A DNA stretch of 64,000 nt, from assembly GCA_905221605.1 (NCBI GenBank), contig CAJNDS010001835.1, positions 95,601-159,600 of the forward strand, given 5' to 3'. The translations under genes were made by a program, and so were the position numbers. Below the pieces are notes generated by a model. That model had not been told where the DNA came from and made no database searches. It was given only the letters and a program-made list of their open reading frames with translations. Positions 48,246-60,063 of this stretch are shown one piece after another. Every line of letters starts with the position of its first letter. The first letter of the stretch is position 1. The DNA is from Symbiodinium natans (taxonomy: Eukaryota; Sar; Dinophyceae; Suessiales; Symbiodiniaceae).

Positions 48246-51200
48246 AAGCCTGCAGCCCAGATGAAGCACAGCATGCAAACAGCATCAAACAATCTGTCAG
48301 CAATGGGAGAAGATCTTTTAAAATTTAATTTTTCAAACGACGCGGTTCACCAGCCTCCAAAGCCAGGGCAGAGCTCAACGATGAACGCAATATCTCAGTT
48401 GTGATGACCAACCTCGTGCTGGATCGGCACTGGCTAACCACGCACTTGATACAACAGATATCTGGTCCAGGGTTGGTGCCCACTGTTTCGGGGAGTGGTG
48501 TCCTCCGAGCTCGTCTAGACGAGCACTACATGGTCCATGTTTATTTGGGCGCAGTCGTGCGGAGAAGACGAGCCACGAACAATCCCTCAAACTTTGTTGA
48601 GCACTAGCTATACAGTTATACAGTAACCAGCAAAACGGGGCATGATGCTCTTGCCTTCACGGCATGCCTGTGACGGCGACACCTATGGAACCGCAGCCCT
48701 GCTTACGCAGTACCGGCTTGACAAATGTTGGGAGGAACAGCTTGTGCTTGCACTTCTTTGCCCAAGGCTCTGTAGCTCCACGCAGCCGTCTGCAAAACTT
48801 TGGCAACGGCACTTTTCTGTGAGGAGTTGGTCCCTGCATCAAGGCGCATTCGAGACTATGGGCTATATGGTTCTTGCCATCGCAGGAGTGCACGCTCCTT
48901 TCTAGGTCAAGACAGGGGAGTGTTTAAATGGCCCAGAGGAGTTTTCAGAGGAGGTCAGCACAAAGGACTCTACTCTACAATAGGCTCTGCAGCAGACCCT
49001 ATTAAATACCTTGCCAGAGTCTGCATCTCCGCGCATCCGAACAACACGGGATGTGTCATGGCAAGGCTGTACATTTGCAAGCGGTCCAGTCAAACACTGG
49101 CTAACTACCCGTGCCGTGTCAACGGACAGTGCCTAACCACCTTTGCGAAACTTAAAGACGCTCAACAAACCATGAACAACGAAGTCCGCGTGCGTAGCCT
49201 GTAGAGCAGCTTCTGACCTGAGCCGGGTCGAAACATCTGTCCAGGAGCGCATTCGAGCTTCTCTACGACACCACGCCGCCATGCAACCCGAATGTCTGGG
49301 ATCCGCACAAATTTTTGGAATCGCCCAGTCTTGCTCGATTCTGTACTTCACGTCTTTGACTGTTGACCTAAAAGAGCTGTAGCTGAGAATCGTGAGAAGA
49401 AGATGGGTCAGGGTGAAATTAACGCATCCAAAAGTAGGCCAGGTAGCTCTGGTGGTACTTCCAAGTCGAAGCTCTGCCCTGATAAGCTTCGAATCCGGCA
49501 AGCAAGCATGGGCGCAGCGGTGCCTTTCCCCCACCCACGGTGGCTGCAAAGTACTGCAAAGTCTAGTGCGGTTGCGGCAGCCACCGGCTTGCGACTCTTA
49601 GGTTTGCCTGCAACATGCCATTGACTGCAAGCTGCCAGGGCTGTTGTCGCCCTGGATGGGGAAATCCTGCAAGCCGTGGCTGCGGATATTCAAGATGTTT
49701 GCCAATATTAGTAGCTCGAAAGCACTAAATTCACCAAATTATTCGGCTTCAGCCCGCTCTTGGACATTCTTGCGCTATCCTTAGCCTCGACATCTCCTTG
49801 GATCCCCTTGGCACAGGCAGGATTCTGAGTCATGAGCCTGGAGCCGCTGCCTTAGCCGTGCAGACTGTTAAAATATGTCATAAGATGTTATAAGAGTACA
49901 ACCGCCACACGCACGCACCTGAAGATGAGGAGTTCAGACACGGCACGCGGAGCTGTTCATCCAGTCTGCCGGATTGCCAACTTCACCCGAACCACAAGTT
50001 GGACCACAAGTGACAAACCCCAAGCTGCTCTAGGCCCGAGGCCTTTCCGCGGCACGAGGACCCAAACAAATCCAGGCAAAAGGCCCATCCCTCAACGACC
50101 GTCAACATGGCCGACGAAACCGTAGATATTATTAAAAGACCCCTGCAGGGGGAGGGTGCATCTTGAGAGACCTGTTGGGGCTGCACTGGCGGCTCAGCAG
50201 ACCAAGATACACAAAGCCTAAAGGCTTAGCATAGCGAACTTGAAAAGATGCGATTTCTACCATCCTCAAGAGGCCCCCAGGCCTGAAAGTGCGGAACAAA
50301 TGAGAACCCTGATGTACTTCCTGCAAAGATCCGAAATGGCGCTTGCCGAAATGGCGCTTGTAGAGATGTTGCTGTGCTCAAGCCACAGCAGAGCCAAGTC
50401 GCGGACTCATGCTGTGGGCCAGACCAGCTGCGGTCAGCTCCAAACATCACGTCATGGCACATCGGTTGACTGCAAGAAGAAGAAATTTGTGCCGGTCTCG
50501 GGTTGAACTAACCAGTGCAGGTCCAGTGCATGTCTCTTCTGTGGATGCCCCCTTTGTCCTTGCCTGTGCTGGCTGCCATTCTCACTAGGTTTGGAACGGC
50601 AGGTCTGCTGCAGGAGCAGGGAAAGGCATGGCAAAGCAACGTCAGAAACCGTCCGGACAGGAGCAGTGTGCTCTTGATTGGCAATCTCTTGTGAATTCTC
50701 TCACTTCGGTCCCACGTCTGTACTTGAAGTGAAAGCATCGTGCCAGGCAGCCTGTTTTGTTGGAACTCAGCAGCTTCGGATTCGCAATGGGTCCTACTCA
50801 CTTCCGCCGGAGCCACCCTCAATGTGGGGAGGTGCGCCTGGCAACAGCGCGGGCACAATGTGTGAGACACTCGATGACATGATTGGTTTTCCGGGGGGTT
50901 CTACGATTTGCAAGCCCGGTCCAAGAATGTCCAGTAGCTGCTGCTCAAGAAGCCGCAAAACTGCTGCAACTTACCGAGCTCTGCCAGTGTGCTTCTAGGC
51001 TTTCGACGAAGGCGAAGTTCTTTGGCAGCCAAGGCTGCGATTCGCTTTGCTTGGTCTCCACGGAACTGCGTGATGTTCCTCAGCGAGCACGCGTTTGGAC
51101 ATGTGAGCTCATTTTACCAGCATGGTGTGCCAGTGCGCGGGTGATGTGTGATGCAGTGTGACGTGTTGTGCACGTGCCTTCCAGAGACCGGGTCGATGAC

Positions 51201-51475
51201 GCCCCACTTGATCTCCTCAGGCCTAAAAAGCCGATTCCCATGAAGCATGTTTTTCTGGAATCGGCTTTGCATGAGCACGTCTTTGTGCCATGCCCAGTGT
51301 CCCAAGGATTGCGCCTCAGCACCACATGCAATGATTCACGAGAGGGTGTGAAGAGGATATGAGATCATGGGAAGCTTTCAAATTAGTCTGCTCTGGACTG
51401 GATCACTTCTCGGAGGCTCCGGGCAGATCCGCCCAAAGACGGCCATGAGAGGCTCCGGCCTCGTTGGTTGCACCC
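48246..51475. other. No gene resolved
   Basis: Minus-strand blocks near 49.35-49.15 kb and 51.08-50.92 kb read protein-like in two competing frames each. No family or boundary could be settled. Confidence 0.35.
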
Positions 51476-51580
51476 CCATCATCATCATCATCATCATCAT
51501 CAGCATCATCATCATCATCATCATCATCGGCATCGTCATGAGAAGCAGCATCCTCATCATCGGCATCGTCATCCTCATCA
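51476..51580. repeat. ATC trinucleotide microsatellite
   Basis: About 30 ATC units interrupted by AGC, GGC and GAG. The minus strand reads poly-Asp/Met in different frames as an artefact. Confidence 0.95.
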
Positions 51581-51825
51581 TGTTTCACTCTATGGATCTG
51601 TCCTTTCCCCCGTTGCAAAGGTGACTCTTGACATCAAGTGCCAAGAAATATTCTTCCGGTCAATCTGAGAAATCGAGCACCGCTGCCTTGTAGTAGCCCT
51701 CTTTCCCTCGCGTTTTCTCGCATTTGCTGGACTGTACAGTTCACAGGTTTCCCAACTTGTCATGGGACCACATCACCTGTATTATGAATTCCTTCAGATT
51801 TTGTTCAAGCCGTTCCAGGATCAAC

Positions 51826-52525
51826 TTTTGAAAGGATCTCTTGCAGCACTGACCCCATGGACGACTTGAATTGTGCCGAACGTGATGCGAGAATGGCCAG
51901 CTCGACGGCCGCCGTGACCACAGTATTGAGCTGCAGCCGGCGCGAAGCATCCACATCCAGCTGCGACAGGTTCGTAGTAGGACGATTGAGGGCTGCAAGC
52001 TCCAAGAATTCCACGTCAGCATCGCTCAACGGGCTAGCATCCATCAATGCTCGCTTGGCACGCGTGGCAGAGTGCCAGATACCATCTGCAAAAGCATTGT
52101 GCGGCCGGTTGGAAGAGGTTACCTGGGTGCTGCAACTCAAGACCATGCAAGACAGACCACTCCAATCTGACGTCTCCATGATGATGGATCAAGAATTGCA
52201 AACTCTGCTCGGGAGACTGAAGCTTGGGTGTCAATATTCTCTGGTCAACCCCTTGTACGCCCATCTTGCGTTCAGGTTTCTTCAGTGTAAGATGCAGTGC
52301 CTTTCAGAACTTGCTGCTGTTTCATACTGTTTCTGATTCATATGAACTCACCAAGGGGAAACTCGAAACGACTAACAAGCGCAGCCCTGACAAAATCCAC
52401 ACTGTTCTTTTCCCGGAAAAGAACCCTTGGGATGAGAATTTGCAGACCGGCAGCCGTCATCCGATCCTCATCAAAGACCAAGCCATCCTTGCCAGCTGAA
52501 CGCCGCACCAGTTGCACAACAGCCA
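51826..52525 (-). CDS. Two exons of an unrecognised helical protein
   Basis: Exon 52425-52525 (acceptor CCGCAG, GT donor) reads AVVQLVRRSAGKDGLVFDED then MTAAGLQILIPR. Exon 51826-52085 (acceptor TTTTGCAG, GT donor after TCAAAA) gives 86 residues, including ALMDASPLSDADVEFLELAA and VVTAAVELAILASRSAQF, alternating helices with an acidic centre. Both show clean splice ends, but their phases do not join directly, so a further exon or alternative donor is needed. No domain recognised. Confidence 0.45.
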
Positions 52526-54107
52526 CTGCGGGTAGTCCCAGGAATAGGAACGGCTCCATTCCGTCCAAGTCATCCGTAGATATCCGCCCTGGAAGGAAAC
52601 TCCGCTCTCAGGGTCTTCTCTTCGCCTCTCCCCTCTCAGCGCCCTCTGCTTTACAGTGTAGAGATGAGAAAGCCAAAGATACCCAAGACACAACTGAATC
52701 ATGCCCAATCTGTGTGGACTCTCCGGCTGCTCTGTCCTGCCCCATGAAGCTCTACTCCCAACGTGACCGCCCGGCGGAGGCAGGCCTCCCACACATCCTG
52801 GAGCCAAGCGACCAAGTTAAAAAGTTAAAACCTATGATCGCAGGAGGAGACTCAAACACACTCAAACAGCAGATGACTGACCAAAACAAGTGAGGAGGAG
52901 AAGAAAAGAAGAGGAGGGAGGATCAAAAATGAAGATGGACAGTAGTTTTCTGGGAAGGAATGGCACACACGAAACTTGGCAAGAGATGTTTGCCACCCGC
53001 ACAGCACGCACCATCAGGCACCCACTCCTCAGGGAACAATCCCACTGGTTCCCCAGTCCCTCGTACGACTGCTGCCGCACACTCCAAGTCTCAACACCAC
53101 TCAGGGTTACGGGTCCTGCCCCTCACCACACCAGACACAAGGAATGGTGCTGTGGCATGAAACGCATGAGGTGCATGTGCCTTGCTGCCACCAATGGACC
53201 CAGGAGCGCATGCAGCAGGTGCGGTTTCATGGGCTCTGGAAGAGGACTTCGTTGACCACTGACCCCTCCCAGCCCCGGTGGTCCCCTGCTGCAGATAGTG
53301 TACAGGCGCACACAGACACACAAACAAATACAGAGTTCCTTCATGCTGAACTCCCCCAAGACGTGCCGCCACGTCAATGAAGACTGTGAGGATGTCGGCT
53401 CGAAGCTAGCCACAGTAGTGTCCCATGCCTCTGGGATTCGCGCGTGCGAGCACTGAGAAAGATATAGAAAGATCATGAAGGCCGTGTTGTGCCTGCTCGT
53501 TTTGGGCACCCATTACCACAGGTGCTGGCTGAGACACGACCTCGCCCGCGCACTCATGCTTTTCAAGCAGGCGATCAGACAGCTTTCAGGCCCAACAGAA
53601 AGGCGGGCAGGGACTACCGTGATTCGATGAGAAAATCAACTTAGCAAAGCGGCATCCGATGTGGAAAAGTCAAAATCTCGGTGATATCGCCAAATATCTG
53701 TGAACATGTTCAGCAGAAGCTCCTTTGCTGCAAGAGCCGTCAGTCAAGCTTGCTTAAGATTCAGAATAAGCCGGAGCCACAATGCGTGTTCGGTGCAATG
53801 CATGAAGAAGTGCTCAGAGCCAGGGGGCCAGCACGCCGGACTCATCTTCATCATCTGCACAAACGCCTGTACCAGCACAGGCGCTCTTTGCGATTGGGGC
53901 CACAAATGGCCACAATGTTCTCTTCAGCTCGAATCGAGCCTCCTACTGCTAGATGCCAGCAGCTCAGCTCTGGGTAAAATGCCGAAGACAGCGTGACCCA
54001 ACCTGAGTCGAGTCAAAGATGCGAAACTTCAGTGAAAGGGTGACATTCTTTTTCTGTGTACGCTAAGCCTGCCAATTTAGAGCTCGACCCCGAGTCCAGT
54101 CCAGAAC
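52526..54107. other. No gene resolved
   Basis: A minus-strand block near 53.88-53.75 kb (VLVQAFVQMMKMSPACWPPG) is protein-like. No boundaries or family. Confidence 0.35.
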
Positions 54108-54338
54108 TCAGCCCAGGGGCTGATCGTGGTCAGGAAGATAACTGGAAGTGAGACGGCGAGCATCAGCGGAACCCGCAGTGGAAGAAGCAGAAGCGACAAG
54201 CTCGCCATCTGAGCTGAGTGTCAGCTGGCTCACGGGGCGCATGTCTGCAACACCGCTTGTATATGTAAGGGCGGCGTCATCTAGAAACGAGCTACGTGGC
54301 CCGGTGACCCGTTCAGAACCATTCGGGCCCCACCGGAA
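54108..54338 (-). CDS. Probable terminal exon with a WD40-like strand set
   Basis: 76 codons plus TGA are open after acceptor TCCTAG at 54339. The centre reads DAALTYTSGVADMRPVSQLT, then LSSDGELVASASS, the S-x-D-G-x-x-x-A-S-x-S pattern of a WD40 blade. The rest is Ser/Arg rich. Only one blade is visible, so the identification is weak; an internal donor would shorten it. It lies downstream of the oxygenase-like gene on the same strand. Confidence 0.33.
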   Translation of the reverse strand, partial: FRWGPNGSERVTGPRSSFLDDAALTYTSGVADMRPVSQLTLSSDGELVASASSTAGSADARRLTSSYLPDHDQPLG

Positions 54339-55489
54339 CTAGGAGGCATCGAATTTTGTCGAGGGTACCGGGCTCAAACTTTCCCAAACCGATTCCCCCT
54401 AATATGAAAAACGCTTTCCGCCCGGAGGCAGTTCAGTTCTTGCGGGGGCGGGGAGGACCCCTTCTTCGAGCAGGGGAGGACCTCTGCAGATTGGACTTGT
54501 CAGACGGACGCAATCCTGAAATCTGCTAGAGATATAGTGTAGGGATCTACTGGGCAAAACATGATGAAGCATGGCACTCTTTTGATACATGCCTCTCCTT
54601 CTGCACCCGAGAAGCGCAACAGGATTCCGTGCGCAATGCCTTGCAGCTCTGTCGGAAGATGCGCGGAGTCCACACAAGCGCCGTCACAGCGTATGCCAGA
54701 GAGTAGGCAGGTGCCAGAACAGTTGCCACAACCACACCTCGAATAGCTCCGAAGACCTTTGGCCAAGCACGGCAGACACTCTAGAGCACAGTCTGACAGG
54801 CAAAAGCGCCGGATGGACTGACCATCTGGGACCATTGTTGATCTTTACATCCCTATGTCTCTATAGGTCTCTCCTGATCTTCTCGCTCACTCTTACTCTT
54901 TAATTCCCTGTACGATCCGTTTCTTCGGTAAGCCGAAACTCTCTTCGCCAGGTGACGGCCCGAACCAAGAACACGGGAAGCCAGAAGCACTGGCCAAGGG
55001 ACTGCGCGCAGCAAAAACAGCAAATCAAACAGCAGCCTCAGTGTTGTGTTTATCGTTCTTGCTGCCCCACATGTAAACCACAAACTCCCACAAGGGCAAT
55101 ATGCTTCCTTTACTAAAAGCCAATCGAGCAAGCTTCAGCAAGTCCACTCCCAGCAGGTCCTGAGATTGGGGCAGGAGTTGTCACAAGGGAAAATTGTGCA
55201 GCCAATCGTTTACCGAGATGCTTCGGCTCCTCCCATTCAACGGCCATCACAGGCCGGAAGCTGCCTGGTTGGCTATTGAACAAACTGAGCAACATTGCAG
55301 CAGACGATGTCCATCGGATCCCAGCACATCCCGACAGATTCCAGTACAATTATCCCAACAGAGCTTTTTGTGAGCACCAGTGTAGGAATGGAGTCAAACA
55401 ACGTCAAGCAGAAGTGTAGACTCCAAGTGTAGACTCCAGTGCAGAAAATGTAGAAAGTACAAAGCCAAGGCGCCGGAGCTGTGCAAGGC

Positions 55490-55987
55490 CATGGGCCCGA
55501 GCATTGCCCGTGCGCTGTTGGGGATGCCTTGTCGCACCGAATGCGAGTAGACTTTGTTGGAGAAGGCCACCAATCTACCAGGCAAAGCTTCCACCACCTG
55601 CTGCTCATCCCTACTTTGAAGGATGAGCTGTGAGCCCGCCCCTTGAAGCCACACCAGCACTGTGTGGCTGTGAACCTGGGAGTTGGGACGACCACCCCAG
55701 GAGTCACGGTGATTGTCCACGTCTCCCATGCTGATCATCGCAGGCACCCTCACGTAACCGTCCGCACCAGAGGTTGCAGGAGTCGGAGCAGTACTTGCAG
55801 CACTGCGTCCCAGCATGCTGCGAAGTTCTTCAACCACGCGCTGTGGCACAGAGACCGAGGTGGCGAAGCCCGTTCCGGAGTTCACCGTGCCTCGGAGTTC
55901 ACCACTTTGAATTGCGGCGAGCCTCTCGTGCCCCAGCTCCGCCAGAATTTCTGCCTCTCGGAGGCATTGTTTTAGACTATTTGCCAT
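55490..55987 (-). CDS. 2-oxoglutarate/Fe(II) oxygenase-like protein (prolyl-hydroxylase fold)
   Basis: ATG at 55985-55987 with an in-frame TGA a few codons upstream. About 166 codons are open to a possible GC donor at 55489. Residues 1-60 are helical (REAEILAELGHERLAA). Residues 87-166 match the catalytic half of the 2OG-Fe(II) fold: His93-x-Asp95 (NHRDSW), a strand TVLVWLQGAGSQLIL, GRLVAFSNKVYSHSV with the distal His149, and Arg160, 11 residues later, for the 2OG carboxylate. Family knowledge: H-x-D...H with a basic residue 10-12 downstream binds iron and 2OG. Substrate unknown. The frame runs 33 codons beyond the possible donor; the true C-terminus is unsettled. The long Ser/Thr/Ala linker (61-78) is unusual. 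Confidence 0.58.
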
Positions 55988-56816
55988 GTTCACAAATCCT
56001 CAAAACCGATCCCAACCCACCCCCGCAACGACAGCCCATCCCAGCGCCTGCAACTGATTATCCAAGAAGACATCTCGTACTATCAGGTCAGGCACCTGCG
56101 CTAAAGGGCGGCTTGCAAGATGATGAACATGACGCAATGAAGCTCTCCAGGCCTGACTTGATGTAGCCATGGCGTCGGGCTGCAACTTCAATTCAATTGC
56201 GAGGCCCAGCGGGCATAAGGTACATCAGGGACGTCGAAGCAGGAAAGTTACACGACTCTTGCATATGGATGCCAGGAGGTCCTTCTGAGAAGTCAAGCAC
56301 AGCGAGCTGCGGATGACTGTGATGCAGTTCGCGGAATTATGCGGCATTCTGCAGAATGATGCGGAATGACTGAAGAACAGAGCCAAGAGGAGGTCCCGCA
56401 CTCTGAGCGCTGCTTTCATTCAAGTGCTTTAGCCGACGCTCTCGCCACAAGGTCAAGTGACGAACATCACTGGAATGCTATCTGAACAGTCATTCAGACT
56501 GACTCGCTAAGGCAACGGAGACCCCCACTGCAAGTCAAACTTCACCCCCAAGACGAAAGATCGCGGGGACATCTTAATAGAGGGTGTTACGACGGCAATT
56601 GCAAAGTGGATTCTGTCACGGATATCGAGGAAATAGCATCTTCTGTCTTTTGTTGTAGGTCACGGCTCGGGCTAAATCAAAAGGCATGTGATAGATGCCC
56701 TACTGCTTCACTTTCAACTTTTCTCAAACTCTCCAAAACATCATGTCAATCCAAGAAGTCAAGGGCGGCAGCTCTTCTGGCACATGCACGCTCGGCTTTT
56801 TCGCTGGCTTTCACAC
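55988..56816. other. Intergenic between oxygenase-like and WD40 genes
   Basis: A lysine/alanine-rich minus-strand block at about 56805-56745 (SEKAERACARRAAALDFLD) might be a WD40-gene exon. Otherwise nothing definable. Confidence 0.4.
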
Positions 56817-58800
56817 GAGTTTCATGGAATGCACGCAATCTACATGTCCTGTGAAATCCTGGACGAAGTGATCTTGCTTGGGGTCAAAGAGGGCTACCCT
56901 GCCGCTGAAGAACGCCTGTCGGATGCAGGGCTCGCTGAGCACGCACAAAACACAGGTCGTATGCCTTCGGGTCTTCATCACACATTGCAGATGATCATAC
57001 GCATGTAAAAACAGACCATGCGTGACTTCGCCGAGCCGCCAAAAGGACTTGCTGCCCTCCAGGCGCCCACTGAGCTGAGGTCACGTAGCCATGCTCCTGC
57101 CCGCAAACTCGCGGATTTCTTGCCATCCCTCAACCTGAATGTGCTGAATGACTGCTTGGGAGATTGGTCTTTACTACCATGTGCAATGTGAACCAGCTGT
57201 CCGAATCCCAGCTGTCCTCGAAGAAACCTGGTGAAAGCAGTCATTGGAGATCTTCAGCCCAGGCTAATGGCACCCTCTTTTTGCAACCTCTTCTTGTCCC
57301 TAGAGTCCCTTCCAGTCTGTTGGTCATATGACTAACTTCAAACTGCGCCGACAGATCGCGACACCGAGCCCAAGATGCCCCAAGACGATGAGCCCCCTTA
57401 AGAAACAGAGGTCAACTTGAAGACATTTCTGTGGGCGGCTTATGGTTTCTGAGGTTCAATTTGTGGCCAAAGGTACTTCGCAAGCACTCCCCGGTCTTGC
57501 TGTTGAAGAGTTTCGCGTCCAAGTCGCTGGAACCTGCTTGGAAAGATTGTGACATCGTGTTGACTAGTGACTAGGTGCGAGGTAGACGAGGCCATGTTAA
57601 GGTGATTGCAGTGTTGCACGGCTGTGCACGACTGGGGGGCTGGCATGTGAGCACCAGACTTCCATCGGCAGACATGCTGGCGCCAAGAACTGGTGCCGAA
57701 TGACCGGGAAAGCTTTGAAGGCCTGAGCACATCATGGGTATAATTGGGGACTTTGCAATGACGTTCAACCTGCACCGGGATACCCCAAGAGTTCTGAAGA
57801 AACCAAGTTCAGAGCATTTTCCAGTTCTGGCATCGAAGAGCTTGGCTGAGTAGTCCTGTGAGGCAGTCAGGACCTGGACAGGGAAGTCAGACCGCTGTCC
57901 TCTATGGCAGTTCAGTCTCATTAACACCGGGGGTTTGGTCATCGATTTTGGCATTCTGGCATTTTCTTAGACAGCTCATTGTGCCTTTGTGAGGTCCGGC
58001 GAGAAGTTTGCAGCACACAGCGCCTTTGTGTGGCCTTCAAAAGTGCTCAAGCACTTGCCGGTCTGCGCGCAAAACCTCGAAGACTCAGCAGCCAACAAGT
58101 CAGCACCGCATGGCAGAACACAAGAGTAGTGAGTGTATAAGTAGAGGTATCAAGTGGCACAGGTACAACTTAAATATAAGCAAAAACAGCACAAGTACCA
58201 AGTACAAGTGCTAGGCTGAACTGAACAACAATGATTGAAAAAATACACGAACTGTTATTCAAGCAAGGCTGCAACTTCGCTGTGCCGTCCTTCGAGGCTG
58301 TAAGGATTTGTGATCCATCCGGCGACATGGACGCGCAACGGAGCACGTCGGAATGCCCGACCTGTCAGGGCTGGTCGTGACATGTTGTGACGATTTCAGG
58401 ATGATTTCAGCCCACGAGTATTGCGGACCAGCCACACAGGAGCAAATGAGCTCGCCAGTGCAGCGATCGTATAGGTCAGCTGAACCATCCTCACGTGAAT
58501 CGAGCGTGGGTCGCTGCCACCAGATGGGGAGGGAGCCGTCGATTGCCAAAAGAACCCTAGAGCGTGAATTCATGCCAAGTCTCGAAAATACTCACAAGAA
58601 CCTTGCTTGCATCAGGGGAGAATGCCGCGGCCGTCATGCCCAAACTCCTTCCTCAGCGGTTCCCCCAAATGCCGGAGGAATCTCGTGCTCTCTCTCCCGC
58701 GTCACTCTCTCCCTCTCTCTCTCTCTTCCTTCCTTCCTGCGCATGTGTCTTCTTCTTCTTCTCCACGCTCAGGAGGGTCCTGCGCATGTGTCTCTATCTC

Positions 58801-58836
<36 letters not shown>

Positions 58837-59559
58837 CACTGATCATGCACGCGCTATGTCTCCAGGCTGCCAGGGCTCCACTTGGTGAGCGAGCCTTGCT
58901 CTCGAAGGTGATGAGGCAGCGGCCAGATTCCACCTGGTCCAAACTTATTTGCGAGGACCATGCTGCAAACTGCCCAACACCAGGTAGCCTGGTGTTGAAC
59001 TCTACGCGAGTCTGATTGATCTGAAGATTCGAAGTGCGTTCGATCTCAGCTGCTTTTGGACAGTTCCGTTCAATCAGGTCACATCAAAGAGTCGAGCGAA
59101 CCCTTCCACCGAGGCCGTCAGCAAAGCTTTGCCACCTGGGCTGAAGACCTCGGCTGAGATGCACTGATGCGAAAGAGAAGCCAAGTGACTTAGGCGAGAC
59201 CTTAGAAGTTCCGCGGTTGTCCTGAAAAAAGAAACATAATCGACCATGCTCAAACACTGCAATGGGTTTTTCAACTGTCTATAGGCAGGCACTGCTGACA
59301 GCGAAATGCGGCTGGGAGACAGCAGTGCAGACGTAGTACCTTCAGCTCGTGACACAGGCCCCGTCTGTTGACAACCGTCTGCCAACAGCAGAATACTTTG
59401 TAACAGCGGGTAAGTATTGCTTCTTTCAATCAATGTGACGGAATCTCAGGGCTGCATGGGGTTGAGTGTTCGTTCAAGTTGCGCATGGTGCGTAAGATTC
59501 GTCAGCACCTGGCCAGTGTTGGCATCCAGCAGGCCGACAACGGAATGAGAGTCCATGAC
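56817..59559 (-). CDS. WD40-repeat protein, about a dozen short exons
   Basis: Each exon carries about half to one blade. 59559 on: VMDSHSVVGLLDANTGQVLT. 59083-59163: ISAEVFSPGGKALLTASVEG, ARLFD. 58933 on: VESGRCLITFE. ~58640-58596: MTAAAFSPDASKVL. ~58513-58430: EDGSADLYDRCTGELICSC. 58273-58361: GHSDVLRCASMSPDGSQILT. 58075 on: TGKCLSTFEGHTKALCAANF. 57816-57873: VLTASQDYSAKLFDARTGK. 57645-57722: LQSFPGHSAPVLGASMSADG. 57533 on: SSDLDAKLFNSKTGECLRST. 57096 on: HGYVTSAQWAPGGQQVLLA. 56817-56904: GRVALFDPKQDHFVQDFTGH. Recurring F-S-P-D-G, L-F-D and T-G-K-C motifs define a beta-propeller of at least seven blades. 59083/58933, 58273/58075, 57816/57722 and 57645/57533 join exactly in phase, three of the four with GC donors. 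The 5' end is unknown; the frame meets TGA right after the last exon, which may be the stop. Function within the WD40 class cannot be named. Confidence 0.83.
58705..58836. repeat. CT-rich microsatellite within a WD40-gene intron
   Basis: Two long CT runs separated by TTCTTCTT and an interspersed GCGCATGTGTCT duplicated at about 58740 and 58780. Confidence 0.9.
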
Positions 59560-59814
59560 CTGAAGGCACATGGCCCTGCAGTTTGGAAGACGCTCATCGT
59601 TCCCTCGGCCCTGCAGAAAGATCCCACAACAAAAGTCGACATTCCAAGACTGAATCCATAGAGCTCCCAACCCGACGGGTGGGGAATAAGGCATTAAGGA
59701 ACTTGAAGATTTTGAGAACACTAAAGCCATTGTCTGCCGTCTGAGATGTCCCTACGAAGTATTTACGAAGTCTTAATAGCTTGAGAATGCTTGAGATATC
59801 TTGAGTTTCTTCCT

Positions 59815-60063
59815 ATATTTCCCAACAGCGGGTACGCTTGGGGTTTGCAATCTGGTAAGGGAGAAGGTCGGTGACTAGATTTTGTGCGCGGCTTCGCGGA
59901 AAGGTAAGGGACGTGTGCGCGCGCGGAACTACTGTAACTTTTTGCACCTAGGCAATTAAAAGTAGTCTTCGGGGAGTCCACCGAGGAAGGAAAACAGCGC
60001 CAGGCAGTTTGAGCGCACTAACATGCCTGTTCAAGCAGAATGAGATCCATGTGTGCTGCCGAA
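59815..60063. repeat. 249 bp direct repeat, left copy
   Basis: Begins ATATTTCCCAACAGCGGGT and ends GTGTGCTGCCGAA. The right copy at 61864-62112 is about 95% identical by eye over the full length, including CTGGTAAGGGAGAAGGTCGG and GGGGAGTCCACCGAGG. Confidence 0.9.
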
